From an uncultured Pelagibacteraceae bacterium (GTDB taxonomy: Bacteria > Pseudomonadota > Alphaproteobacteria > Pelagibacterales > Pelagibacteraceae): a stretch of 64,000 nt of DNA. The DNA is taken from positions 25,957 through 89,956 of the forward strand of contig CACGTU010000002.1 of NCBI GenBank assembly GCA_902576045.1, given 5' to 3'. Made by a program: the position numbers and the translations under genes. Shown here piece by piece: positions 24,634 to 32,821 of the stretch (position 1 is the first letter of the stretch; the number at the start of each line of letters is the position of its first letter). The notes beneath the pieces are model-generated. The model worked only from the letters and a program-made list of their open reading frames with translations, did not search any database and was not told the origin of the DNA.

Positions 24634-25191
24634 ATGTCTCTTACAAAAACTCCAATATGTGATTTTGGGAAAAAAGCTGACGACTTTCGTCTAAAATCAA
24701 CTGAAAACAAAATTGTTTCTTTAAATGAAATAAAAGGTGAAAAAGGAACTCTCATTATGTTTATTTGTAATCATTGTCCGTATGTAAAGGCAATAATCAA
24801 AGATATTGCTGAAGATTGCAAAAAACTTGAAAATTTTGGAATTAAATCTGTTGCAATATGTTCCAATGATCAAATCAATTATCCAGAGGATTCATTTGAA
24901 AATATGATCATATTTGGAAAAAAGCATAATTTTAGTTTTCCATATTTAATCGATGATACGCAAAATGTTGCAAAAAAATATGAAGCTGTGTGCACTCCTG
25001 ATTTTTTTGGTTATAACGAAAATTTAGAACTTCAATACAGAGGAAGAATAAGAGAGTTAAAAGATCTCAAACCTGTAAGATCTGGGGAAAGTGATTTGTA
25101 TATGGCAATGAAACAAATATCTGAAACAGGAAAAGGTCCCAAAGATCAAATACCTAGCATGGGTTGTAATATTAAGTGGTTGAATAATTAA
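24634..25191 (+). CDS. Thioredoxin-like family protein (CNHCPYV type)
   Basis: This 185-residue cytoplasmic protein has the AhpC/TSA-thioredoxin fold: GKKADDFRL at the start, then the redox motif CNHC (Cys45-Cys48) in FICNHCPYVKA, then a cis-Pro region VCTPDFFGY (about 118-126). A further Cys lies near the end in SMGCNIKW. The family is widespread, usually annotated as a thioredoxin family or redoxin protein, and no substrate is established. There is no signal peptide. Its stop TAA shares one base with the ATG of the following glycosyltransferase, so they are coupled, although the functions look unrelated. Confidence 0.87.
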   Translation: MSLTKTPICDFGKKADDFRLKSTENKIVSLNEIKGEKGTLIMFICNHCPYVKAIIKDIAEDCKKLENFGIKSVAICSNDQINYPEDSFENMIIFGKKHNFSFPYLIDDTQNVAKKYEAVCTPDFFGYNENLELQYRGRIRELKDLKPVRSGESDLYMAMKQISETGKGPKDQIPSMGCNIKWLNN

Positions 25192-26274
25192 TGCATTTAA
25201 TAATAACGAGAACTTTTCCACCTGATGTTGGTGGAATGCAAAATTTAATGTGGGGTTTAGCTAGATCTTTATCTAAATTTTTCCTGATAAAAGTTTTTGC
25301 AGATCATACTGATGGTTTTGAAAAATTTGACAATTCAGTTTCATTTTCAATTGAAAGAGTGAGTGGTGTTAAGTTATTTAGAAAATATAGGAAATCGTAT
25401 TTAATAAATGAATATTTGAAACAAAATAATAATGTTCAATGTCTAATTGCAGATCACTGGAAGAGTTTGGAACTAATTCAAACCAATAAAAAAAAGATAT
25501 GTTTAATACATTCTAAAGAAATTAATCATCCAAAAGGCTCAAGATTAAATACAAAAGTATTAAATGTATTAAATAATGTAGATCATGTGATAGCAAATTC
25601 TAATTTCACAAAAGATCTCGCTATCAGTCTTGGTGTTGAAGAACATAGAATTTTAGTAATTAATCCAGGTGTTGATCCTGTAAAGGAAATACCAAGCAAA
25701 GATTTAAAAAAAGCTGATGAAATATTTAAAGGTAAAAAACAAAGACTTATTACTGTTTCAAGATATGATAAACGAAAAAATCACGAAAAAGTAATAATGG
25801 CTATAAGAAATCTAAAAGAAGTTTATCCAGATATTGTCTACATATGTATAGGTTATGGTGATGAAGAAGAAAATTTAAAAAAACTTGTAATTGAGCTAAA
25901 ATTGGAGGATCAAGTAAAATTTTTAAAAGATATTCCTAGTAATTTTAAAAATGCATTAATTTCAAAATCTAATGTATTTATAATGCCATCTATTATTTAC
26001 AAAAAAATCAGTTGAGGGATTTGGTATAGCCTATGTAGAAGCAGCTCAGTATGGAATTCCCTCAATTGGAGGAAAAGATGGTGGTGCTTCAGATGCAATT
26101 ATACATGAAAAAACTGGTTTAATATGTGATGGTAATAATTTGGATGATATTTATTCAAGTATAGATCAAATATTTAAAGAAAATAAATATTTTGAATATG
26201 GAAAAGCAGCTTATGAAAATTCTAAAAATTTTCATTGGGATAAGATTATTGAAAGCTATAAAAGAATCTTATAA
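25191..26274 (+). CDS. Glycosyltransferase family 4 (group 1), frameshifted
   Basis: This gene encodes a GT-B glycosyltransferase: N-terminal acceptor lobe (TFPPDVGGMQNLMWGLA near the start, a hallmark of GT4 enzymes), HSKEINHP, NPGVDP before the linker, and a donor lobe beginning TVSRYDKRKNH. The frame stops after IIYKKIS at 26015. One extra A in the A7 run at 26001-26007 explains this: with six A the frame continues as SVEGFGIAYVEAAQYG, which supplies the Glu-x7-Glu donor motif, and runs to TAA at 26274 (about 360 residues). The break falls just before the catalytic motif, so the truncated form would be inactive. It follows the thioredoxin-like gene with a one-base overlap. A role in lipopolysaccharide or glycolipid assembly is likely. 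Confidence 0.82.
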
Positions 26275-26283
26275 TCTTAAAGT

Positions 26284-26700
26284 ATGATAGATAAATTTAA
26301 TGGAATATTTTACCTAGTTGTATTCATTGTTCATTTTCTAGGTTACGCTTTTTACGCATATAGATGCATCTTTGCTACTCAATCTTTCTTAGATCAATAC
26401 GCAATGGACAAAACTGGAGCTATCATGACTAGATTTTTTGGATCATTCTTTCTTGGATCAGTTTTAATGGCTATTTATATTATGTTTATAAGATCTGGAG
26501 GTGTTGAAAATACCTGGGGATTTTTTAATTTGATATTTGTACAAAATTTAATGGCGTTCTTAATTGGTATTTATGCAATTAAGATCAGTAAATTAGGTCA
26601 CACAGATAAAACTTCAATTGAGGGTGTAATTGCACCTGGAGTATTAACTATTTTAAGTGCTATTCTCTGTTATGGTTTAGCAGATAAGATTTACACTTAA
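26284..26700 (+). CDS. Small integral membrane protein, unknown function
   Basis: I do not recognise this family. The 138-residue protein has four predicted membrane helices (about 7-25, 50-68, 79-97 and 114-132), short loops and no enzymatic motif. The loop after helix 1 contains a YRCIF segment and the C-terminal loop is polar (SKLGHTDKTSIEG). It starts 9 nt after the end of the corrected glycosyltransferase frame and is probably co-transcribed with it. Its stop is 4 nt from the convergent GT9 gene. An envelope role is suggested only by neighbours. Confidence 0.75.
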   Translation: MIDKFNGIFYLVVFIVHFLGYAFYAYRCIFATQSFLDQYAMDKTGAIMTRFFGSFFLGSVLMAIYIMFIRSGGVENTWGFFNLIFVQNLMAFLIGIYAIKISKLGHTDKTSIEGVIAPGVLTILSAILCYGLADKIYT

Positions 26701-26704
26701 TTTT

Positions 26705-27646
26705 TTAGGCTAACAACTCCAACATTCTTTCAAATACCTTATCTGCGGATAATTTATTTAAATCTTCAACTTGAATTGCTCTAAATTTTTCTCTTTCTAT
26801 ACTTACAAGTTTTGCAGATTTATGTGGACCAAATAATGCAAGTCCTCTAACACCTAAGTGGGCAGTTATATGAGCAGGGCCAGTATCATTTGCAATTACA
26901 AATGTACTATCTTTTATCAGTGATGCTAATTGAGAAATATTTAGAGATTTTCCATTATCCAAGATACATTCAGCGTTTGTATTCGAAGCTTCTTTTATTT
27001 CTTCTGGTCCAGGTGCAACAATTATCTTGTATTCGTCTTTAAATTCATTCTTAATTTTATTTGAGAGTTCATTATAGTATGGCCATCTTTTTATGGTTAA
27101 GTGTGGTGAACAAAATGGGAAAAGCAAAATATATTTATTCAAATTGTATTTATTTTTAAGATTTGTAATATCAGAACAGGCCCATGAAAAATCAGGGTAA
27201 AGAGTATGTTTTGAAATTAAATTACAGGTTCTAATTTGATGATCAAAACGATCTAAAACTGAAAGCTTATCAAATTCTTCTTTTGTTTTACCCTCTGGCA
27301 AAGTTGTTAAAGACGATGACCAAATATTTTTATTAGAATTTTTAAAAAGGATATTTTTATAGAAGGATGTTCTATTTGAATTTTGTAGATCATATATTTT
27401 TAAAAAATTATACTTTTTTAAACTTCTCATTAGTGAATATAGGTAAAAAAGATTAAATCTTGATAATCGCCTATCTAAAATAGGCTCTTTAATATACGGA
27501 TTTTTTCTAAATAATTCTAAGTAAGGTTTTGTTGTCAAAATAAATATATCATCATCTTTATGATTTTCAGAAATATCTTGAATTACACCACTTGCTTGAG
27601 CTATATCGCCTAATGAACCGTGTTTAATAATTAATATATTAGACAT
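26705..27646 (-). CDS. Glycosyltransferase family 9 (heptosyltransferase-like)
   Basis: This 313-residue protein resembles RfaF/WaaC-type enzymes, which add heptose from ADP-heptose to the inner core of lipopolysaccharide on the cytoplasmic face. It has the N-terminal IIKHGSLGDIAQ with the expected catalytic Asp14, and the donor-binding motif FVIANDTGPAHITAHLG with Asp254, then LFGP. FPFCSPHLTIKRWPYYNELS (about 176-195) matches the strand before the donor site. It is short for the family (usually 320-350). It lies next to a DUF6165 gene on the other strand, a pairing that supports an LPS-core role. The exact sugar is not determined. Confidence 0.87.
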   Translation of the reverse strand: MSNILIIKHGSLGDIAQASGVIQDISENHKDDDIFILTTKPYLELFRKNPYIKEPILDRRLSRFNLFYLYSLMRSLKKYNFLKIYDLQNSNRTSFYKNILFKNSNKNIWSSSLTTLPEGKTKEEFDKLSVLDRFDHQIRTCNLISKHTLYPDFSWACSDITNLKNKYNLNKYILLFPFCSPHLTIKRWPYYNELSNKIKNEFKDEYKIIVAPGPEEIKEASNTNAECILDNGKSLNISQLASLIKDSTFVIANDTGPAHITAHLGVRGLALFGPHKSAKLVSIEREKFRAIQVEDLNKLSADKVFERMLELLA

Positions 27647-27678
27647 ATTTGTAACAACTTAACACAGTATAAAAAATT

Positions 27679-28068
27679 ATGAATAAAATAGTAGTTGAGG
27701 TCTCTGTTGGTGAGCTTTTAGATAAAATTTCAATTTTAGAAATTAAAAAAGAAAAAATTAAGGATCCTGAAAAACTTAGGTTTATAAATAATGAACATGA
27801 TGTACTCAAGGATCAATTTCTTAAAAATGTAAAATCTGATGAAAAACTTGATAGCTTATTTAAATTTCTTAAAGAAATTAATAATAAGCTTTGGGTAATT
27901 GAGGATGATAAGAGATTATGTGAAAAAAATTCAGATTTTGGCGATGAATTTATAAAACTATCAAGAGACGTTCATTTCTTAAATGATGAAAGAGCAAAAA
28001 TAAAATTGGAAATAAACAATCATACAGGCTCAAAAATAAAAGAAATTAAAGAATATACAAGTTACTAA
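27679..28068 (+). CDS. DUF6165 family protein
   Basis: This 129-residue protein begins VEVSVGELLDKISILEIKKE, the characteristic N-terminal segment of DUF6165, followed by an all-helical, highly charged sequence with INNKLWVIEDDKR in the middle. It has no signal peptide, no membrane helix and no known catalytic motif. Members are usually encoded near glycosyltransferase genes, as here beside a GT9 heptosyltransferase-like gene. A role in LPS-core or glycan assembly is therefore plausible but unproven. The next gene begins 7 nt after its stop. Confidence 0.78.
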   Translation: MNKIVVEVSVGELLDKISILEIKKEKIKDPEKLRFINNEHDVLKDQFLKNVKSDEKLDSLFKFLKEINNKLWVIEDDKRLCEKNSDFGDEFIKLSRDVHFLNDERAKIKLEINNHTGSKIKEIKEYTSY

Positions 28069-28075
28069 TCTCTTA

Positions 28076-29386
28076 GTGAGCGATAAGTCATCAATCAAAT
28101 ATATAATTAGCTTATCTATTCCTATTTTTTTTGCAAATCTTGCAATTCCTCTTGTTGGTATTGTTGATACAGCGTTGATGGGAAATTCAGGTAATAAAAG
28201 TTTTTTAGCTGCAACAAGTGTAGCTACAAGTTTTTTTTCATTAATTTTTTGGAGTTTTGGTTTTTTAAGAATGGGAACAGTTGGGATTGTAAGTCAATCG
28301 CATGGAAAAGAAGATTATAAAAGTATTTTAAATTTAGTTTTTAGAAATTTATTTTTTGTAATTTTAATATCATTTTTTTTGATAATTTTTAAAAAACAGA
28401 TTTTTAGTTTATGTCTATTATTTTTTGATTTATCTGAAGAAACTGAAAGAAATTTCGAGATTTATTTTAATATTAGAATTTATTCATCAATATTTGAATT
28501 AACTATTTATATTATAATTGGTTTATTTATAGGATTACAAAAAACCAAAATATCAAGTTTAGCAATTGGAAGTTTATCAATTTTAAATATTTTAATAAGT
28601 ACAATATTGGTATTAGAATATGATCTAAATATTAAAGGTGTTGCGTATGGAACTCTATTAGCTACCTTTGCAACCTCCCTTGTATTTTTAACTTACAGTT
28701 TTCATTTCTTAAAAAGATACACGAAAATTAATTTAAATATTAAAGAAATTTTAAATATTTCTAAAATTAAAAGTTTAATTGAAATAAACTTAAATATATT
28801 TCTTAGAACAATTTTATTAACTTTTTCTTTCTTTTGGTTTACATACCTAAGTGGTAAAATTGGTGAAGAGTATATAGCTGCTAACACAATTTTAATTAAC
28901 CTAATATTTCTCTCCGCATTTATCTTAGATTCATATGCTTTTTCAACAGAAGGTATAATTGGATTTTCAATTGGTAAAAAAAATAAAAAGTTATTTTCAA
29001 ATACAGTCAAAAATTCATTTATATTAAGCTCATTTACTGGAGCATTAATTTCTTTAATTTATTTTTTTGTAAATAACACATTCATTAATTTTATGACTGA
29101 TATAGAAAGTGTTAAAAATATAAGTTATCAGTTTTCAATTTGGCTGATTTTATTACCTTTTATATCCTCATTTTGTTATCAATTTGATGGCATCTTTATT
29201 GGTGCTTCACAAACTAAAGAGCTTAGAAATGCAATGTTTATTTCAGTGACATTGTATTTATTATCTTCTTATTTTTTAGTCCAAAATTTTGAAAATCTGG
29301 GTTTATGGATTTCTTTTACAATATTTTTATTTTTAAGAGCTCTTACTTTGGGATTTTATTTCAAACGTATATATTTAAAATTCTAA
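28076..29386 (+). CDS. MATE family efflux transporter (DinF-like)
   Basis: This 436-residue inner-membrane protein has 12 predicted helices in two halves, with the MATE start ISLSIPIFFANLAIPLVGIV (about 8-28), then DTALMGN, where the Asp-Thr/Ala pair is typical of the DinF branch. It would export a cationic or organic compound using a Na+ or H+ gradient. The start is GTG at 28076; the first ATG lies well inside helix 1, so GTG fits better. It follows DUF6165 by 7 nt. Its stop tetramer is shared with the convergent ABC permease gene. Confidence 0.88.
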   Translation: MSDKSSIKYIISLSIPIFFANLAIPLVGIVDTALMGNSGNKSFLAATSVATSFFSLIFWSFGFLRMGTVGIVSQSHGKEDYKSILNLVFRNLFFVILISFFLIIFKKQIFSLCLLFFDLSEETERNFEIYFNIRIYSSIFELTIYIIIGLFIGLQKTKISSLAIGSLSILNILISTILVLEYDLNIKGVAYGTLLATFATSLVFLTYSFHFLKRYTKINLNIKEILNISKIKSLIEINLNIFLRTILLTFSFFWFTYLSGKIGEEYIAANTILINLIFLSAFILDSYAFSTEGIIGFSIGKKNKKLFSNTVKNSFILSSFTGALISLIYFFVNNTFINFMTDIESVKNISYQFSIWLILLPFISSFCYQFDGIFIGASQTKELRNAMFISVTLYLLSSYFLVQNFENLGLWISFTIFLFLRALTLGFYFKRIYLKF

Positions 29387-30060
29387 GTTTGAAAACCGTA
29401 TTTTTTTTCAAGAAACTTTATTAAATTATGAACGCAAAAGGTCATAAATAAATATATACCTCCAGCAACTATAAATACCTCGATTGGTTTAAAAGTTGTT
29501 GAAATGATATATTTTGCAACACCTGTAAGATCCATCAATGTTACTGTACTTGCAAGCGATGTTCCTTTAAGCATTAATATTATTTCATTTCCATAAGCTG
29601 GTAATGATTGTTTAATCGCTATAGGTATTTGGATTTTATAAAAAATTACTTTGTTAGAAATACCAAGACTTTTTCCAGCTTCTATTAATCCTGGTTTAAT
29701 AGTTTGAAAAGCTGATCTTAATATTTCTGATGTGTATGCACCTGTATTTAATGCAAAGGCAATTATTGCACACCAATAAGGCTCTTTAAGTATCATCCAT
29801 AAGAAAGTAGACCTTAAGTATTCGATTTGTCCAAGGCCAAAATAAATAATAAATATTTGAACCAATAATGGTGTGCCTCTAAAAACGTAGGAGTATCCGT
29901 ATGCAAATTTATTTACAATTGGATTTTTATTCATTCTTAAAATTGCAAAAAGTAAACCAATAAATAATCCAAAAAATAAGGATAATGACAAAAGCTTCAG
30001 AGTAATTACAGTTGCACTTAATAACTTAGGAAAGCTACCAAGCATCAATTCAAAATCCAT
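29383..30060 (-). CDS. Polar amino acid ABC transporter permease (HisM-like)
   Basis: This 225-residue protein has about five membrane helices and the permease signature: YVFRGTPLLVQIFIIYFGLG near residues 55-75 and the coupling segment EAGKSLGISNKVIFYKIQIP (about 141-160). It matches HisM/ArtM-type permeases that import polar amino acids. Its start is directly adjacent to the stop of the other permease. The operon order is binding protein, permease, permease; no ATPase gene follows, since the next gene is MATE on the opposite strand. The ATPase must be encoded elsewhere. Two permeases imply a heterodimer. Confidence 0.9.
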   Translation of the reverse strand: MDFELMLGSFPKLLSATVITLKLLSLSLFFGLFIGLLFAILRMNKNPIVNKFAYGYSYVFRGTPLLVQIFIIYFGLGQIEYLRSTFLWMILKEPYWCAIIAFALNTGAYTSEILRSAFQTIKPGLIEAGKSLGISNKVIFYKIQIPIAIKQSLPAYGNEIILMLKGTSLASTVTLMDLTGVAKYIISTTFKPIEVFIVAGGIYLFMTFCVHNLIKFLEKKYGFQT

Positions 30061-30753
30061 TTAAAATCCCCTACTATATTTAACTTCTAATTTGTTTATT
30101 AGTTTCATACTTAAGTACGTTAATAATAAATATAGAACTGCTGCAAATGAGTAAAAAAACAAAGGATCTCTAGTTGATCCAGCAGCGATGTATGATTGTC
30201 TCATAATTTCAACTAAACCTGTTACTGAGATTAAAGAGGTATCTTTTAATGTAATTTGCCAAACATTGCTTAGATTTGGAATTGCAAGTCTTAACATCTG
30301 GGGAAGGATAATTTTATAAAACTGAATATGTTTTTTTATCCCCAAAACTTTTGAAGCCTCAAACTGACCTTTATCTATTGATTGTATGGCTCCTCTAAAT
30401 ACCTCTGTTGAATATGCACCTGAAATAATACCTATTGCAAATGAACCTGTAATAAATGCGTTAATTTCAATATATTCATAATAACCAAATATAGAAGCAA
30501 CAAACATTATTGCTCCACTTCCACCAAAAAAGAAAAGATAAATTACCAATAATTCTGGAACACCTCTAATAACTGTAGTGTAAAAATTACCAATTAAATT
30601 TAGTGATTTGTGTTTTGATAATTTTAAAGGAGTAAAAATAAGTGCAAAGAAAAATCCGATTAACATAGCTGTTATTGAAACAGCTAAAGTCATTAAGGTT
30701 GCATAAAATAACTCATCACCCCAACCAGTTTTACCAAATGCTAGAAGTTCCAT
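30061..30753 (-). CDS. Polar amino acid ABC transporter permease (HisQ-like)
   Basis: This 230-residue protein is the partner of the permease at 29383-30060. It has the family segment TVIRGVPELLVIYLFFFGG (about 61-79) and the coupling loop EASKVLGIKKHIQFYKIILP (about 131-150), with five membrane helices. The ATG at 30753 lies only 4 nt after a 13-bp hairpin, so translation initiation may be limited by that structure. It is in the middle of a three-gene minus-strand operon. Likely ligands are basic or polar amino acids; this follows from the binding protein rather than from the permease. Confidence 0.9.
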   Translation of the reverse strand: MELLAFGKTGWGDELFYATLMTLAVSITAMLIGFFFALIFTPLKLSKHKSLNLIGNFYTTVIRGVPELLVIYLFFFGGSGAIMFVASIFGYYEYIEINAFITGSFAIGIISGAYSTEVFRGAIQSIDKGQFEASKVLGIKKHIQFYKIILPQMLRLAIPNLSNVWQITLKDTSLISVTGLVEIMRQSYIAAGSTRDPLFFYSFAAVLYLLLTYLSMKLINKLEVKYSRGF

Positions 30754-30757
30754 AGAT

Positions 30758-30786
30758 TTTGGCGACTATATTATATAGTCGCCAAA
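30758..30786 (-). promoter_or_regulatory. 13-bp intergenic hairpin between binding-protein and permease genes
   Basis: TTTGGCGACTATA and TATAGTCGCCAAA form a perfect 13-bp stem with a 3-nt loop, starting 10 nt after the binding-protein stop and ending 4 nt before the permease ATG. There is no T run, so it is not a standard terminator. It is best read as a 3'-end-stabilising or translation-limiting element that keeps binding protein in excess. It is the strongest perfect hairpin I found between genes. Confidence 0.65.
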
Positions 30787-30796
30787 TCTGAAATAT

Positions 30797-31648
30797 TTAC
30801 ATAGAAGCGTCGAAACCAAAGTGTTTAATAGCAAGTTTGCTAATAATTCCTTGTTTTCTTGCTTTATCAATTGCTTTGTTGAAATCTTTTAGAAGTTTAG
30901 CATCTCTTTTGCCGATAGCATCTTCTCCACCTTGTCTAATTCCAACACCTACTCCATTTCCAAATGCACCGCCTGAAAAAGTAGGTCCAACTAGAACAAC
31001 TGGTTTACCAGATTTATCAGCATAATCAGTAAAAGCAACAGCAGCTGCTAATGCAGCATCACATCTTCCTGATGCTAGATCTAGATTAACTTCGTCTTGT
31101 GTTTTGTAAGTTCTTACATTTACACTTCCTACATCACCTGAATCTAAAAAGTTTTGGTGAATAGTAGCTGTTTGCACACAAACTGTTTTACCAGCTAATG
31201 CACCTGTAAGTGTTTTAAGAGCTTTTTTAACATCAGATCCACCTAAAGATAAATTTATACCCTCTGGCGTATCCATTCCTTCAAGATCAGATCCTTTCAT
31301 TACTGCTAAAGAAGCAACTTCATCAGCATAACCTTGAGAAAAAGTAATTGTTTTTTGTCTTTCTGCAGTTATTGACATACCGGCCATGATCGCATCAAAT
31401 TTTCTCATTAATAAAGCTGGAATCATTCCATCCCAATCCTGTTCGACGATTGTACACTCCGCTTTCATGATTTTGCATAGTTCATTTGCAAGCTCAACTT
31501 CAAAACCTATTAGGTTTCCAGAAGCATCTTTAGAATTCCAAGGAGGGTAAGCTCCTTCTGTTCCAATTTTAATAGAGTCTGCATTTGAAGATATTGTTAA
31601 GAAAAAGGAAATTAATATTCCTAATCCTAATGTTTTAAATTTATTCAT
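30797..31648 (-). CDS. Amino acid ABC transporter substrate-binding protein (Lys/Arg/Orn-like)
   Basis: This 283-residue periplasmic protein has a signal peptide (about 1-23, ending SSNA) and the two-lobe family 3 pattern: IGTEGAYPPWNSKDASGNLI, GFEVELANELCKIM, QDWDGMIPALLMRKFDAIMA and MSITAERQKTITFSQGY. These are typical of the lysine/arginine/ornithine or octopine group. The insertion around 120-150 (SDLEGMDTPEGINLSLGG) is unusual. It has a strong GGAGGA site 4 nt upstream of the ATG, and an 8-bp A/T inverted repeat at 31660-31678 just before that. It heads the operon. Neighbouring spermidine synthesis makes arginine or ornithine an attractive ligand, which is inference. Confidence 0.92.
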   Translation of the reverse strand: MNKFKTLGLGILISFFLTISSNADSIKIGTEGAYPPWNSKDASGNLIGFEVELANELCKIMKAECTIVEQDWDGMIPALLMRKFDAIMAGMSITAERQKTITFSQGYADEVASLAVMKGSDLEGMDTPEGINLSLGGSDVKKALKTLTGALAGKTVCVQTATIHQNFLDSGDVGSVNVRTYKTQDEVNLDLASGRCDAALAAAVAFTDYADKSGKPVVLVGPTFSGGAFGNGVGVGIRQGGEDAIGKRDAKLLKDFNKAIDKARKQGIISKLAIKHFGFDASM

Positions 31649-31707
31649 TTTTCCTCCAAAATAATAAGATTTATTATTTCACAAATATTGATATTTAAAA
31701 AGAAAAA

Positions 31708-32748
31708 TTAATGATTTATTGATGAAGAAAAGTTCCAAGCACAATCAAAACTTGGGATATAAACTCTTGAAAGTTGCGTATTTCCAAAATTTTCATTAAA
31801 AACATTTAACCAATTGCCAACTTGTTTTGGTTTTTTATCTTGGCTTCCAACCTGTGCTGTAATAACTCCTTTAGGTTTTAATATTCTTGCTAAAGAGTTC
31901 ATATTTTTTGCTGCAAGATCTATACAAAATTGATCATCATTTAAATCAACAAAAATTTGATCGTAAGTGTCATCCTTGACAGATTTTATGCTTTCAAAAG
32001 CATCTCCCCATACACATTTTACAGAATTTTTTTCAGTAGCCTTTTCACCTATTTTACTTAAATGTTTGTCACATACATCAACTACCTCAGGATCCAATTC
32101 AAACCAATCTATAAAACCAAAGTTTTGTGAAATGCATTCTCTTGCAACTCCACCATCTCCTCCTCCAACAATTGCAGCTTTTTCTTTTTTTGGATTTAAT
32201 TTAAGACCAGAGTTAACAAATGTTGAGCTATAAAGATGTTCATCGCTTTCGGCTACTTGTATTTCGTTATCAATAAATAGCGCTTTTCCAAACTGCTCCA
32301 AATCAAGAATTTCAATATATTGACCTACTTTAGATTTAAAATTTTCTAAAACTTTATTGACTACATATGCTTTATTTAAACCAGGCGAGCTGTAATTATC
32401 ATGGTAAAAATCAATTGTATCTCTATTAAATTCTTTTTTAATTATATTTGTATGTTGAATTTCCTCTTTAATAATTTTCAATGCAACTGAAGGTGAAACC
32501 TTTCCACACGTAAAGAAATCAAAGCTAATTATACCATTTTCTGGAAAAGTGTGAAAACTTATATGGCTCTCTGCAAGAAGTGCTACAAGTGTAAAACCTT
32601 GAGGTTCAAACTTATATTTTGAAATTTCTAGAACTGTTACTTTTGCGGCTTTTGCTATTTTATAAACTAATTTTTCAAAGAAATCGGGATCGTACTCCTT
32701 ATTCGTGCCAATTATATCAAGTGTTATATGTTCACCAACTTTTATCAT
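31708..32748 (-). CDS. speDE: Fused S-adenosylmethionine decarboxylase / spermidine synthase (SpeD-SpeE)
   Basis: One chain carries both steps of spermidine formation. Residues 1-120 are a prokaryotic AdoMet decarboxylase: self-cleavage site Glu60-Ser61 in LLAESHISFHT, which makes the pyruvoyl cofactor, with His66 and Cys81 at the standard spacing (S+5, S+20). Residues about 130-346 are spermidine synthase: GQYIEILDLEQFGKALFID, VAESDEHLY, the AdoMet motif GGGDGG (195-200) and FVDLNDD with the catalytic acidic residues. The longer frame back to 32862 would add 38 hydrophobic residues and cross the divergent gene's start; MIKVGEHITLD at 32748 matches the usual SpeD start, so I use that. By-product of the second step is methylthioadenosine, handled by the mtnP and mtnA genes downstream. 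Confidence 0.9.
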   Translation of the reverse strand: MIKVGEHITLDIIGTNKEYDPDFFEKLVYKIAKAAKVTVLEISKYKFEPQGFTLVALLAESHISFHTFPENGIISFDFFTCGKVSPSVALKIIKEEIQHTNIIKKEFNRDTIDFYHDNYSSPGLNKAYVVNKVLENFKSKVGQYIEILDLEQFGKALFIDNEIQVAESDEHLYSSTFVNSGLKLNPKKEKAAIVGGGDGGVARECISQNFGFIDWFELDPEVVDVCDKHLSKIGEKATEKNSVKCVWGDAFESIKSVKDDTYDQIFVDLNDDQFCIDLAAKNMNSLARILKPKGVITAQVGSQDKKPKQVGNWLNVFNENFGNTQLSRVYIPSFDCAWNFSSSINH

Positions 32749-32821
32749 TACTTTTTCTAGTAACAAATTTTTTACTTCTTTCAAATAAAAAACTAATGTA
32801 ATAGTTCTCAAGGGTTGTATC

